Source: Nitrospirota bacterium | Lineage (GTDB): Bacteria > Nitrospirota > Leptospirillia > Leptospirillales > Leptospirillaceae | NCBI GenBank assembly: GCA_021816465.1 | Contig: JAKAYF010000003.1 | Location: 1 to 55,018 of the forward strand | Reading direction: 5' to 3' | Length of the DNA stretch: 55,018 bases | Shown: positions 8,643-16,169 of the stretch, piece after piece | Layout of the letters: every line of letters begins with the position of its first letter | Numbering within the stretch: the stretch's first letter is position 1 | The notes under the pieces: model-generated | What the model saw: only the letters and a program-made list of their open reading frames with translations | Database searches by the model: none | Told to the model about the DNA's origin: nothing | Program-made: the position numbers and the translations under genes

Positions 8643-9974
8643 ATGGCTGACACGTATCTGCTGACCCGATTTTCAGATGACGATCTTGAAGCATTCATTC
8701 TCCAGAGGGAGCGTGCGTCATGGGAAATCCAGAACCATTTCTGTTGGCCAATTTCAACAAAGGACTTTCTGGATCCGGAAAAACCGCTCAAGATACCTGA
8801 GCTTGACGATCTCCTTTCCGGAAAAAATGTCACATCCATCCTTTTGTGGCCTCCAGAGCTGTCAGTTTCGCAGTCTTTCCAGCTTCCATCCCTGCTCAAG
8901 CAGGAGATTCTTCCCGCCTGCGAAAATGAAATGGATGCCCTGATTCCATGGCCAATCGAACAATGCCAGACAGCAATCAGCATCAAAAGAGTCCAGAACT
9001 CCTATCAGGTTTTTGCTCTGACCACCCCCAGATTCCCGATTGAAACAGCCATCAGGAAACTCGCCGATCACCACCTTGAGCCCAAACATATATTTCCGGA
9101 GTCCATCCTTCTATCCAGGGAAAACACTGCTGTTCTTCAGGGAGACCAGAAGTCCCCCGGATCAACCCTCCAATACGAAGACCAGGCAACACGAACAGTT
9201 CTTCTCGTCCTTGATGAAAGCTTTCCGGTCAAAGAGCTGGTCATCAGGGATCCATCCCCGGAAGAACGGATGAGGCAACTGGAAAATATTTTTTTTGCTT
9301 TCTCCATGGAAGGGATGGCGCTCAAGAAGGGAAGGGGCTTTCAATACGAACACACTCCTGAAGGCAAAGTTGATGGAACGCCGCTTATCCTGGCCGGGGC
9401 CAAGTTTCTTTTCCCGGACGGAAGCCTCAGGAAAAACCTTCCGGACTTTCGAACGGGAGCGCTTGCCTCGGAGCATGAGAAGAAACTGCTCATCAAACAG
9501 CTCAGACCTTTTTTATTTCTGACGGTCCTCTTGATCATGGCAATCGCATTTGACGGATGGGTTCATTATAAAAGCATCAGGAGTCAGGTCACCGCTGAAA
9601 AGTCCATTATCAAGAAGATTGCATCGGAGGCACTCGGCACATCGCAGATTGTGGATCCGATTGCCCAGATGGAGCAACGGGAGAAAAAACTCAAGAAGCA
9701 AAGTCTGATGCTTTCAAGAGGAACGGACATTATCGAACTTTTGCGTGCCATTTCCATCGCTCCGCCAAACAATATGTCCTTTGAGCTGGTCTCTCTGTCC
9801 ATCGGAGCAAAAAGCCTTAATCTTTCTGGAAAAACAGACAGTTTTGAACACGTCGAAATCATCAGGACAGAGCTTCTTAAGAATCCGCATATCAAGGAGC
9901 TCTCCGTTCAGAGCGCCCGGCTGGGGATCGACCGTAAAACGGTCACCTTCCGGATGGGAGGAACCCATGACTGA
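8643..9974 (+). CDS. gspL: Type II secretion system protein GspL (PilM/PilN-like)
   Basis: Inner-membrane protein that recruits the GspE ATPase. The N-terminal 270 residues are an actin-like (PilM-type) cytoplasmic domain, poorly conserved; a single membrane segment follows at about 290-308 (FLFLTVLLIMAIAFDGWV), then a coiled region and a small ferredoxin-like periplasmic domain (SFELVSLSIGAKSLNLSG, IKELSVQSARLGID). This is the GspL architecture. It starts after GGGAGA with good spacing and overlaps gspM by 8 nt. Assignment rests mainly on architecture and on position before gspM. Confidence 0.75.
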   Translation: MADTYLLTRFSDDDLEAFILQRERASWEIQNHFCWPISTKDFLDPEKPLKIPELDDLLSGKNVTSILLWPPELSVSQSFQLPSLLKQEILPACENEMDALIPWPIEQCQTAISIKRVQNSYQVFALTTPRFPIETAIRKLADHHLEPKHIFPESILLSRENTAVLQGDQKSPGSTLQYEDQATRTVLLVLDESFPVKELVIRDPSPEERMRQLENIFFAFSMEGMALKKGRGFQYEHTPEGKVDGTPLILAGAKFLFPDGSLRKNLPDFRTGALASEHEKKLLIKQLRPFLFLTVLLIMAIAFDGWVHYKSIRSQVTAEKSIIKKIASEALGTSQIVDPIAQMEQREKKLKKQSLMLSRGTDIIELLRAISIAPPNNMSFELVSLSIGAKSLNLSGKTDSFEHVEIIRTELLKNPHIKELSVQSARLGIDRKTVTFRMGGTHD

Positions 9975-10569
9975 AAGGTCTCTGGCTCGTTTTTCTCCTC
10001 TTTTTGCCTCTCTCAAGAAATATTCCATTCCTCTGATGGAAAAATGGGAGAAGCTTACACCCAGAGAAAGAGTCCTTTCATCTATTCTGCTCCTTCTTGG
10101 TGCGATATATCTTGTATCGTTGCTTATAACAACACTGTTTCTGGATCCTTATGAAGAGGCCGTCTCCGAAGATGCCTCTCTCAAGGAGGAAATCAAAAAA
10201 GCCACCCGGATGTCGACCCACCTTCGCCAGATACAGGCATCGATTAACAAGCGATCGCATCTTTTGAGCTCGGACAACTCGGGATTCTCTCTGATTTCGT
10301 ACCTTGAACAGGAAGCAAGGCATTCACAGATATCGAAATCCGTTTCCCAGATGACCCCCCGGAACCTTCCCTCCGAAGGAGGATATCCATCGGTGATGGT
10401 AAGCCTCCATCTTGAAAAGGTTGACCTAGCTCATGTACTGATATTCATAGCAAGGATCCAGAGGGCACCTCACCTCCTCCGGATTACGCACATCTCCCTT
10501 GAGCGCAGGTTCGACCAGCACGATCTTCTGGATGTGCGACTTGATGTCCAAAGTATCCAACCCTCGTGA
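9967..10569 (+). CDS. gspM: Type II secretion system protein GspM (PilO-like)
   Basis: Small bitopic inner-membrane protein that pairs with GspL. The ATG at 9967 overlaps the end of gspL; an open frame further upstream is a shadow of gspL. A cytoplasmic stretch with WEKLTPRERVL, the signature that precedes the membrane helix in GspM, leads into the helix (about 37-57), then a coiled coil and a ferredoxin-like end (VSLHLEKVDLAHVLIFIARI). 200 aa is usual. Immediately after its stop the operon is interrupted by a decayed tnpB fragment on the opposite strand; the last gspM residues (SIQPS) are close to the insertion border and may have been altered by it. Confidence 0.8.
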   Translation: MTERSLARFSPLFASLKKYSIPLMEKWEKLTPRERVLSSILLLLGAIYLVSLLITTLFLDPYEEAVSEDASLKEEIKKATRMSTHLRQIQASINKRSHLLSSDNSGFSLISYLEQEARHSQISKSVSQMTPRNLPSEGGYPSVMVSLHLEKVDLAHVLIFIARIQRAPHLLRITHISLERRFDQHDLLDVRLDVQSIQPS

Positions 10570-10571
10570 CG

Positions 10572-10990
10572 GCTCTCACCGCCAAACCTGGGAAATGGTT
10601 GTAGCGGGAGCTTTTTGGGGGCCAATCCCCAAGACGAAAGCCCGAGTCTCAAAATCTTCAGGAAAGCGTTGTAGTCCCGATCCTTTTTCATACCACAGAA
10701 CGGACAATGATAGGTCCGCCCGGACAGAGCATCTTCTGCCGATGCTCACATGAGGAACAGGTCCGGATTATTCCGGCCGGATTCACCGTCCTGAACTCCC
10801 GACCGGCACTTCCAATATCTTGTACGGAGAAAGGAGAAGAATTGCGACCACGCCACGTCACGGATACTTCGGCTCAAGCATCGGTGGGAGTTCATCTCGC
10901 CTACGGCCATATTCCAACAAAGATCCGTCCATACAAATTGACGGGCTTTCTGATGGGCGAAGTCGGATCGCAAGAGGGGGTATTCTGCCT
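10572..10990 (-). pseudogene. Decayed tnpB C-terminal fragment inside the gsp operon
   Basis: The 420 bases between gspM and gspK contain no plus-strand gene. The minus strand shows pieces of the C-terminal half of an IS605/IS1341-type TnpB in three frames. They are DFAHQKARQFV ... LSRSIRDVAWSQFFSFL (10,985 to about 10,800), a frame with TCSSCEHRQKM (first zinc-ribbon half) and a frame with YHCPFCGMKKDRDYNAF followed by LKILRLGLSSWG. The two CxxC pairs and the DRDYNA motif are the TnpB zinc ribbon and RuvC-III region. At least two frameshifts separate them, so it is inactive. No 5' half is present here. Confidence 0.82.
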
Positions 10991-11994
10991 TGACTACTAA
11001 TAAAACAGATGGCGGGTTTGCCCTCGTTATGGTTCTTTTCATGATTGTCCTGCTGACTCTTCTGGTCTTCCGGATTATAGATCATGCAGAGTCGTTCCTG
11101 AGGGAATCCGAGATTTTTCACGACAACACACAGGCCTATTATCTGGCCCGCTCCGGGATAGAGGCAGGAAAGCTCGAAATCATAGGGAGCTCCCTCGCTG
11201 CAGCAAAAAGTGGCCAGAATTACACGGGGCTCGATCAGCCCTGGGCAACACCCCTGATCAATTTTCCAGTATCCTCCAACATGTTCCTCTCCGGCATCGT
11301 CACGGATGAAGACTCAAAGCTCAACCTGAACCAGATCTCTGCCAACGGAACCCCGAACCTTCACCGGGTTGGACAACTGGAAAAGCTCTTTACTCTTCTC
11401 GGCCTTCCCATATCGGTGATCCCGGCCATTGAAGTCTGGGTCTCCGGAACAGGAACAAGCCAGCCTCCTCCCGCAGGTGCATATGCCTCACAGATCCCCC
11501 CCTACAGACCTCATGGAGCCCCCATGGATGTTCTCTCGGAGCTTCATCAGGTAATGGGTATGACCGAATCCCAGTACCAGGCTCTCGAACCCTATGTTAC
11601 AGCGCAATCCGATGGAGTTGTGAACCTGAACACAGCGTCAGAAACGGTCATCGAATCATTGGACCCCTCAATGACTCCCCAGATTGCCGCATCGATCACC
11701 CAGGCAAGACCTTTCAGAACGATGCAGGCCGTCTCCCAGGTTATTCCACCTGCGGTTCTTGCCAATATCCAGGGAGATATCACAATCGTCTCCCAGACAT
11801 TTTCAATTTCTGCCGTCGGGATTACAGGAAACACCAGACAGGCCGCACGGGCGTACCTTACTGTCAACGGCAGCCAGGCCCAGTATCTTTCATTCCGGGT
11901 TGGAGGCAACAGGCTTCTTGGGCAGATTGAGTCCCTGATCGAAAGTGCTCCGCAATCATCTCAAAACACCAGTCTCACGCTCCCCTCCCCCTGA
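10990..11994 (+). CDS. gspK: Type II secretion minor pseudopilin GspK
   Basis: Largest minor pseudopilin, which caps the pseudopilus. TTG start preceded by AGAGGGGG; the N-terminus MTTNKTDGGFALVMVLFMIV carries the GspK-type prepilin site (G-FALV) and a hydrophobic helix. Then comes the GspK domain: AYYLARSGIEAG, TDEDSKLNLNQIS and helix-hairpin-helix pieces (VNLNTASETVIESLDPSM). 334 aa is in range. It is separated from gspM by the tnpB remnant, so its Shine-Dalgarno and first codons lie at the insertion border. Genes for the other minor pseudopilins (GspH, I, J), GspO and a pilotin are not in the window. Confidence 0.85.
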   Translation: MTTNKTDGGFALVMVLFMIVLLTLLVFRIIDHAESFLRESEIFHDNTQAYYLARSGIEAGKLEIIGSSLAAAKSGQNYTGLDQPWATPLINFPVSSNMFLSGIVTDEDSKLNLNQISANGTPNLHRVGQLEKLFTLLGLPISVIPAIEVWVSGTGTSQPPPAGAYASQIPPYRPHGAPMDVLSELHQVMGMTESQYQALEPYVTAQSDGVVNLNTASETVIESLDPSMTPQIAASITQARPFRTMQAVSQVIPPAVLANIQGDITIVSQTFSISAVGITGNTRQAARAYLTVNGSQAQYLSFRVGGNRLLGQIESLIESAPQSSQNTSLTLPSP

Positions 11995-12078
11995 CCGGTC
12001 ATGACACTCGATCCCGGAAGCCATCTGTGAAAGAATGATGAGTGAACGTCTGCCCCCAAAAAGTTCGGAGGATCACAT

Positions 12079-12684
12079 ATGGAGCAAAACAAAGGAATCG
12101 GTGAGCTGTTCGATGAGGCAGAAACTTTTCGCCTGACAGGAAAGACAATAGATGCCATAGCCATCTATCGACAAATACTGATAAGAATCCCCAACGCACC
12201 GATGGTTCTTCGCCGGCTGGCCGAGTGTCTGATTGAAAAAGGTGTGCCACAGGAAGCGATTTCCGCGCTCGAAGATGCCATAAGGCTGGATCCCGAAGAG
12301 CCATCCCAGTACCACACGCTCGCAGGTGCCCTGAAAAGCAGGGGAAGAATGCAAGATGCCCTTCTTATTTACCGGAGGGCCGTTGACAGATCACCTGACA
12401 ACATTACCTATCTTGTCGATCTGGCCTGGTGTATGGCAGATATCGGAGCAATGGAAAACGATCGTGCTCTTCAGGAAAAAGCCCTTGAAGTCCTGACAAA
12501 AGCTCTGGAAATCAACGGGTCGGATCCAGGGGTACTAGACGGCCTGGCCGGCGTATACAAAGATCTTGGCGACCGTAAAAAAGCGCTCGAATACTTAAGG
12601 AAAGCGATGGCGATCGATCCTTACGACACAGACAGGATCGAAATATTCGAACGTCTGTCCACACCAAAAGCCACTAATCTTTAA
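12079..12684 (+). CDS. Tetratricopeptide repeat protein
   Basis: 201 aa, no signal peptide. At least four TPR units are readable: about residues 8-40 (FDEAETFRLTGKTIDAIAIYRQIL), 42-74 (LAECLIEKGVPQEAISALEDAI), 76-108 (TLAGALKSRGRMQDALLIYRRAV) and 158-190 (GLAGVYKDLGDRKKALEYLRKA). Such proteins are protein-protein scaffolds; the partner is unknown. A GGAGG site lies 6 nt before the ATG. It follows gspK by 84 nt with no visible terminator, so cotranscription with the secretion genes is possible and a role as an assembly or targeting factor is inferred only from that. It could equally be an independent cytoplasmic TPR protein. Confidence 0.75.
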   Translation: MEQNKGIGELFDEAETFRLTGKTIDAIAIYRQILIRIPNAPMVLRRLAECLIEKGVPQEAISALEDAIRLDPEEPSQYHTLAGALKSRGRMQDALLIYRRAVDRSPDNITYLVDLAWCMADIGAMENDRALQEKALEVLTKALEINGSDPGVLDGLAGVYKDLGDRKKALEYLRKAMAIDPYDTDRIEIFERLSTPKATNL

Positions 12685-12701
12685 CTCAATCCCTGTCCTT
12701 G

Positions 12702-12730
12702 TTGAAATCTTCCAGTTCTTTCTTTAGACT
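12702..12730 (+). promoter_or_regulatory. Sigma70-type promoter of the His-rich peptide gene
   Basis: TTGAAA (12,702-12,707) and TAGACT (12,725-12,730) are separated by 17 nt, close to the sigma70 consensus. Transcription would start near 12,737, leaving a leader of about 60 nt before the ATG at 12,798. Together with the terminator at 13,127-13,152 this makes the His-rich gene a monocistronic unit. Confidence 0.6.
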
Positions 12731-12740
12731 GAAGGGGAAT

Positions 12741-12757
12741 CGGGCAAGTGGTGCCCG
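12741..12757 (+). promoter_or_regulatory. Hairpin in the 5' leader of the His-rich peptide gene
   Basis: CGGGCA (12,741-12,746) pairs with TGCCCG (12,752-12,757) around a 5-nt loop, right at the predicted 5' end of the transcript. It may protect the mRNA 5' end; a regulatory role is speculative. The Shine-Dalgarno (AAAGGAG, 7 nt before the ATG) lies well outside the stem. Confidence 0.4.
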
Positions 12758-12797
12758 GACATCGTTGCCGTTATGGCCTTACACCAAAGGAGCCCAA

Positions 12798-13115
12798 ATG
12801 CTGATCAGAAAGATCTCTTCCATGTTCGTAGCGTTTGCGTTTATGGGAGCAATCTCCCTCACCGCAGCGCCAGTTTCTTTTGCCGCAGATGCAACCGCGC
12901 CAGCAGCACCAGCAGCAAGCGCACCAGCAGCACCAGCAGCTCCTGCAGCACATGCCAAAAAGCACATGAAAAAGCGACATGCCCGTCATGGCTGTAACCA
13001 TCACAGCAAGTACTATCGCCGCCATCATCGTTGCTATCCAAAGCATCACCATTATGTAAAGCACCATCATCATGTCCGACATCACCACAAGAAGAAACAC
13101 CACAACAACGGGTAA
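12798..13115 (+). CDS. Secreted Ala/Pro- and His-rich peptide, acid-shock-like or possible MNIO substrate
   Basis: 105 aa, start at ATG 12,798 after AAAGGAG. Residues 1-29 form a clean Sec signal peptide (basic start, hydrophobic core FVAFAFMGAISL, cleavage likely after SFA). Residues 30-51 are an Ala/Pro/Ser linker (repeats of APAAP). Residues 52-105 are strongly basic with 20 His, many Lys/Arg and exactly two Cys (66 and 79), ending in HHHKKKHHNNG. The signal peptide plus Ala/Pro linker plus basic His/Lys tail resembles acid-shock proteins (Asr). The His clusters and Cys pair also suit binding of copper or another metal. The neighbouring MNIO-HvfC fusion makes it a candidate precursor of a modified peptide; that link is inference. 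Own promoter and a strong terminator suggest high expression. Confidence 0.8.
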   Translation: MLIRKISSMFVAFAFMGAISLTAAPVSFAADATAPAAPAASAPAAPAAPAAHAKKHMKKRHARHGCNHHSKYYRRHHRCYPKHHHYVKHHHHVRHHHKKKHHNNG

Positions 13116-13126
13116 GCTGTAACCCG

Positions 13127-13152
13127 AAAAGGGGGGAGTTCCCCCCTTTTTT
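13127..13152 (+). terminator. Strong rho-independent terminator
   Basis: AAAAGGGGGG pairs with CCCCCCTTTT around the 4-nt loop AGTT, and the 3' arm runs on as TTTTTT. It lies 12 nt after the His-rich gene and separates it from the following MNIO-HvfC gene. Confidence 0.9.
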
Positions 13153-13379
13153 ATTTTCCCACCAGACCACTATATTCCTTCATTCAAGACGCATGATGGC
13201 TCCTCAACAGAATTTCTCCACAAACCAAGAGTTCACACTTGTCATTTTTGGATTCAAAAATCCGGATTTTCAGAAAAAAATCCGATAGGATCATCCTGAC
13301 AGAAAACAATAGCGACAGGAACCGGAGCAAGTCACCCTGTATCGCCGAAGATCTTGATTTTATCCACGGGTAAGGATCA

Positions 13380-14777
13380 ATGAGCAGTACTGACACAATC
13401 AGAACGACCTGTAAAATTGGAATATCGACAGATCTCTACTTTCCTCCCATTCACGACCTCTACCAATCCATGACCGATACTGGCGATCGCTCTTCAAACA
13501 GCCATATTCCCGAGTATATTGAAATTTTTCGTGGCCGAACCGTCGATCTGAAACAAGCTCGCGAAGAAACCATTCCCGAAGAAATTCCCCTTCGTTATCA
13601 CGGAGACGCTCTCTGGTACACACAGCCGGTATTCAGGGCACATCCGGCAACTAGGCAGGAGATTGTTCGGGCTAACGCTCATATGGATGCCCTGGGATCA
13701 AGCTGGATGATCCACGAATGTGCCCACAAATCCTTTGGAGGAAGGACCTTTGGGACATACCTTCCTCCACTTCTCTCCCGTGAATCCGCCAACTTGATCA
13801 GGGAAAACACCCTTTGGCTCATGGAACAAATGGAAGGACGCCAATTAATTGTTGAGATCCCCCCATTCCCATTTTTTTTGGCTGGGTCAATGCACCCTGG
13901 AGATTTCTTCAACACTATCGTAAAGGGAACCGATCTTGGGCTTGGACTCGATATCGGACATGTGCTGACATTGATCGAAGCTGCCGGAATCAAGCCACAG
14001 CCTGAAACCATCCACGAATGGATCAGCGATCACCTTCCCCTTGATCATGTCATGGAAGTTCACATGGGAGGACTCTCCACATTCAGGGAGAAGAGCGCCT
14101 CACTTTATCAGGATGACCACACCGCCCCTATTCCGCCGATATTATGGGAGTCACTTGAAGCGGTCTGCCGGTTTTGCCCAATGGTCAACCTAAAGGGGAT
14201 GGCACTCGAAGTCGACAATAAAGAAATCGGGGTTATCATTCCCGAGTTCCGGAAGTTTCACGACCTGATCGAGAGTTCAAGAATATCCTCTGTGCCTTTT
14301 TATTTATCACCCAGGGAACGGCAGGAACACATGCCGGCGGGGGAAAGATCTCAGGATATGATTCTCCTTGAAAAGGATTACCAGACTCTCTCGGAATATC
14401 TTTCCGGGCAAAACCCCGATCCTCCAGTCTTCATCCGGGGATACCCGAATATTTACAGAAATTCGGTCTATCCGCATGAGGTCTGGTCCTTTGGTGGAGC
14501 GATCGAAGCGGTTTTTCCGGACACAATGAAAATCATTCGGCCGCTTTTAAAAGATCCCCAACGATCTTTCGTTCAGTATTTTCATCGGGATCTTCTGTCA
14601 GAGATATTTCCCTTTGACTTTCTGGTCTTCAAGTCCATGAAGTTCAGAGAATGGATTGGCGAAATTGCAGGAGCATTACCAGAAGAAATGCAGGAAGCCG
14701 CTATAAAAACATCAGAAAAAGAGTTAAACAGGATTTTGAGCGATCAACTTTTTATCAATGGAGATGATCTGTCCTAG
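13380..14777 (+). CDS. MNIO (DUF692/HvfB-like) enzyme fused to an HvfC (DUF2063)-like domain
   Basis: 465 aa, ATG preceded by AAGGA. Residues 10-300 match the order of motifs of multinuclear non-heme iron oxidative enzymes (DUF692, TIM barrel): GISTDLYFPP, RYHGDALWY (His74), WMIHECAH (His112, Glu113, His116), LIVEIPPF (Glu159), LGLDIGHVL (Asp191, His194), VMEVHMGG (His228), DDHTAPIP (Asp245, His247), ALEVDN (Glu277, Asp279). In known members such residues hold two or three irons and oxidise Cys/Asp in ribosomal peptides (MbnB, TglH, HvfB). Residues 325-430 look like HvfC/DUF2063: YQTLSEYLSGQ, then IYRNSVYPHEVW, IEAVFPDTMKIIRPLL and FVQYFHRDLL ... FREWIGEI, the usual R-x-YRN ... FP ... pattern. 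HvfC is normally a separate partner that presents the substrate. The fusion of both is unusual. The substrate is unknown; the adjacent His-rich secreted peptide is the obvious candidate. Confidence 0.72.
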   Translation: MSSTDTIRTTCKIGISTDLYFPPIHDLYQSMTDTGDRSSNSHIPEYIEIFRGRTVDLKQAREETIPEEIPLRYHGDALWYTQPVFRAHPATRQEIVRANAHMDALGSSWMIHECAHKSFGGRTFGTYLPPLLSRESANLIRENTLWLMEQMEGRQLIVEIPPFPFFLAGSMHPGDFFNTIVKGTDLGLGLDIGHVLTLIEAAGIKPQPETIHEWISDHLPLDHVMEVHMGGLSTFREKSASLYQDDHTAPIPPILWESLEAVCRFCPMVNLKGMALEVDNKEIGVIIPEFRKFHDLIESSRISSVPFYLSPRERQEHMPAGERSQDMILLEKDYQTLSEYLSGQNPDPPVFIRGYPNIYRNSVYPHEVWSFGGAIEAVFPDTMKIIRPLLKDPQRSFVQYFHRDLLSEIFPFDFLVFKSMKFREWIGEIAGALPEEMQEAAIKTSEKELNRILSDQLFINGDDLS

Positions 14778-14841
14778 CCATCCATTTCAAAAATAAAAAG
14801 CTAATGATGAATGGCAAGGACTATGTCTGAACAATCAGTTT

Positions 14842-14850
14842 TGCTAGAAT
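14842..14850 (+). promoter_or_regulatory. Extended -10 element before the CheW-CheZ gene
   Basis: TG-C-TAGAAT at 14,842-14,850 fits an extended -10 promoter; no good -35 hexamer lies 17 nt upstream. It is about 120 nt before the preferred start of the downstream gene. Tentative. Confidence 0.35.
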
Positions 14851-14972
14851 TTGGCCGTTCATCTTCGATCTCTCCATAAGGATAAAAAGATCGACCATCA
14901 TCAGAAAATGGCTTGAAGTCCCAAAACGCCCGGATCAACTTCTCTGGGAACCTTTTCAAGAAAGAGGCAACC

Positions 14973-16034
14973 TTGCAGCTATTTACCTTTTCCTTAACCA
15001 AAGAGATCCTCGTTGGTGTCAGGCTTGAAGATATTCTCAAGATCCTCAAAGGAGACCAGCTGGTCCCCGGTTCCCGAGATGGCCTTCAGATAGGCTCTAT
15101 CAACGAAGTTGGTCTTCCTGCCGATGTTTTCGACTTAAGAAAAGCCTTCACAAAAGAAACGGACCAGTCACCTCCGGCCAGGCTTCTGGTGATCTCTTTT
15201 TCAAATGGAAAACGATTTGCCCTCGCAACGACCAAAATGGGAAAAGTGATTCGGGAAAAAACACCCAACGAAACAAAGACTCTTGAAAAGTCAGGTCTTC
15301 CTTTCCTGCGGTACTCAGATACGATCGATTCCCTTCCGGTTTATGTATTTGACCTGAAGAGCTTCGAAGAATATTTGGGACTTCTGTGTCTTGCTTCATC
15401 CTCCAAACCAGAGAAAGAAAAGCCTCCGATGACGATAAAATCAGGCCATCCTTTGCCAGGACAAGACGATCCCGAAGCTGACTTGTTAAGTCAGGTTGGA
15501 AAAACCGCAAGGGAAATCCAGAAGATTCTCTCCATGTCTGACTCGATGATGGATACGATGAAGATGATGGAAACACACCTTCCCCAAACCTCTACCGGTC
15601 TCGAAGCTGTCTCGAAAATGACTGAAGAGGCAGCCCACAAGCTCCTTGAGGGATTTGAAAGGTCCCTGGAAACAAACAGGGAGCTAAAAGAAGCGGTTAC
15701 CCGGATAAAGAACAACCCCCAGACACTCGAAACGGAAATACAGGTTGTTGAATCCTTGCTCATGGAAGATGAGGAGAGAATTCTCCATGGGTTCGAGGCG
15801 ATGGTCTTTCAGGACCTGGTGGGGCAAAACATCCGTAAAATGACCGGAACACTAAACGATCTCCAGAACAAGCTTCTGACGATCCTGATGGATCTATCAC
15901 CTGGCCCGAGACATGAATCAGCCGCAAAAAACTTAGAACACAAGGCAGAAGAGCTGGACTTGAAGGGAACAGGCCACCCAACCGATGTCAATCAGACCGA
16001 TGTCGACAAACTTCTGTCCGAATTTGGGTTCTAG
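14973..16034 (+). CDS. CheW-like domain fused to a CheZ phosphatase domain
   Basis: TTG at 14,973 is chosen because AGAGG lies 5 nt before it; an upstream in-frame TTG at 14,913 would add 20 residues but has no Shine-Dalgarno. Numbering from 14,973 (353 aa), residues 1-140 resemble a CheW coupling domain: LQLFTFSLTKEILVGVRLED, INEVGLPADVFDLRKAF, RLLVISFSNGKRFALATTKMG, FLRYSDTIDSLPVYVFDLKSF. Residues 170-353 are CheZ: a long helical hairpin with the catalytic segment FQDLVGQ (Asp281, Gln285, equivalent to Asp143/Gln147 of the E. coli enzyme) and a C-terminal peptide VDKLLSEFGF, matching the CheY-P-docking tail VDDLLDSLGF. CheZ dephosphorylates CheY-P. Fusion to CheW would tether the phosphatase to the receptor-CheA array. 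No other chemotaxis gene is in the window. Confidence 0.82.
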   Translation: MQLFTFSLTKEILVGVRLEDILKILKGDQLVPGSRDGLQIGSINEVGLPADVFDLRKAFTKETDQSPPARLLVISFSNGKRFALATTKMGKVIREKTPNETKTLEKSGLPFLRYSDTIDSLPVYVFDLKSFEEYLGLLCLASSSKPEKEKPPMTIKSGHPLPGQDDPEADLLSQVGKTAREIQKILSMSDSMMDTMKMMETHLPQTSTGLEAVSKMTEEAAHKLLEGFERSLETNRELKEAVTRIKNNPQTLETEIQVVESLLMEDEERILHGFEAMVFQDLVGQNIRKMTGTLNDLQNKLLTILMDLSPGPRHESAAKNLEHKAEELDLKGTGHPTDVNQTDVDKLLSEFGF

Positions 16035-16070
16035 CGTATAGACAACAGGTTCTCAGGCATTCTACCGCGC

Positions 16071-16100
16071 TTGAGCCACTTTTAAATCTTGTGGTAAGGT
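16071..16100 (+). promoter_or_regulatory. Possible promoter of the YggX-like gene
   Basis: TTGAGC (16,071-16,076) and TAAGGT (16,095-16,100) are 18 nt apart, 70 nt upstream of the YggX-like gene. Moderate match to the sigma70 consensus; not verified. Confidence 0.4.
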
Positions 16101-16169
16101 ACAGGGGTGGAGAATGGTCTTCAAGACAAAATAAAATCAAACAGTTTTAGAACATGATAAGGAGTTAGG

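Noticed and set aside
9745-9966. Long open frame upstream of gspM in the same phase
   Set aside because: It overlaps gspL in another frame; the ATG at 9967 with the GspM-like WEKLTPRERVL segment is the better start.
10707-11000. Plus-strand open frame between gspM and gspK with two Cys-rich segments
   Set aside because: It is the antisense of the decayed tnpB fragment, whose zinc-ribbon and RuvC-III motifs are on the minus strand.
12899-12955. Short repeats of ccagcagca that could suggest a repeat array
   Set aside because: They encode the Ala/Pro linker; units are irregular and without spacers, so this is not a CRISPR or tandem-repeat locus.
12771-13103. Cys-rich open frame on the opposite strand of the His-rich gene (tandem CCWC-like segments)
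   Set aside because: It is the mirror of the Ala/Pro/Ser codons (GCA/CCA) of the real gene, without its own ribosome binding site; the plus-strand ORF has signal peptide, promoter and terminator.
13380-14400. Alternative reading of the MNIO region as an AP endonuclease or sugar isomerase TIM barrel
   Set aside because: The order of His/Glu/Asp motifs and the RYHG, EVHMGG and LEVDN signatures follow DUF692; the xylose isomerase-type metal motifs are absent.
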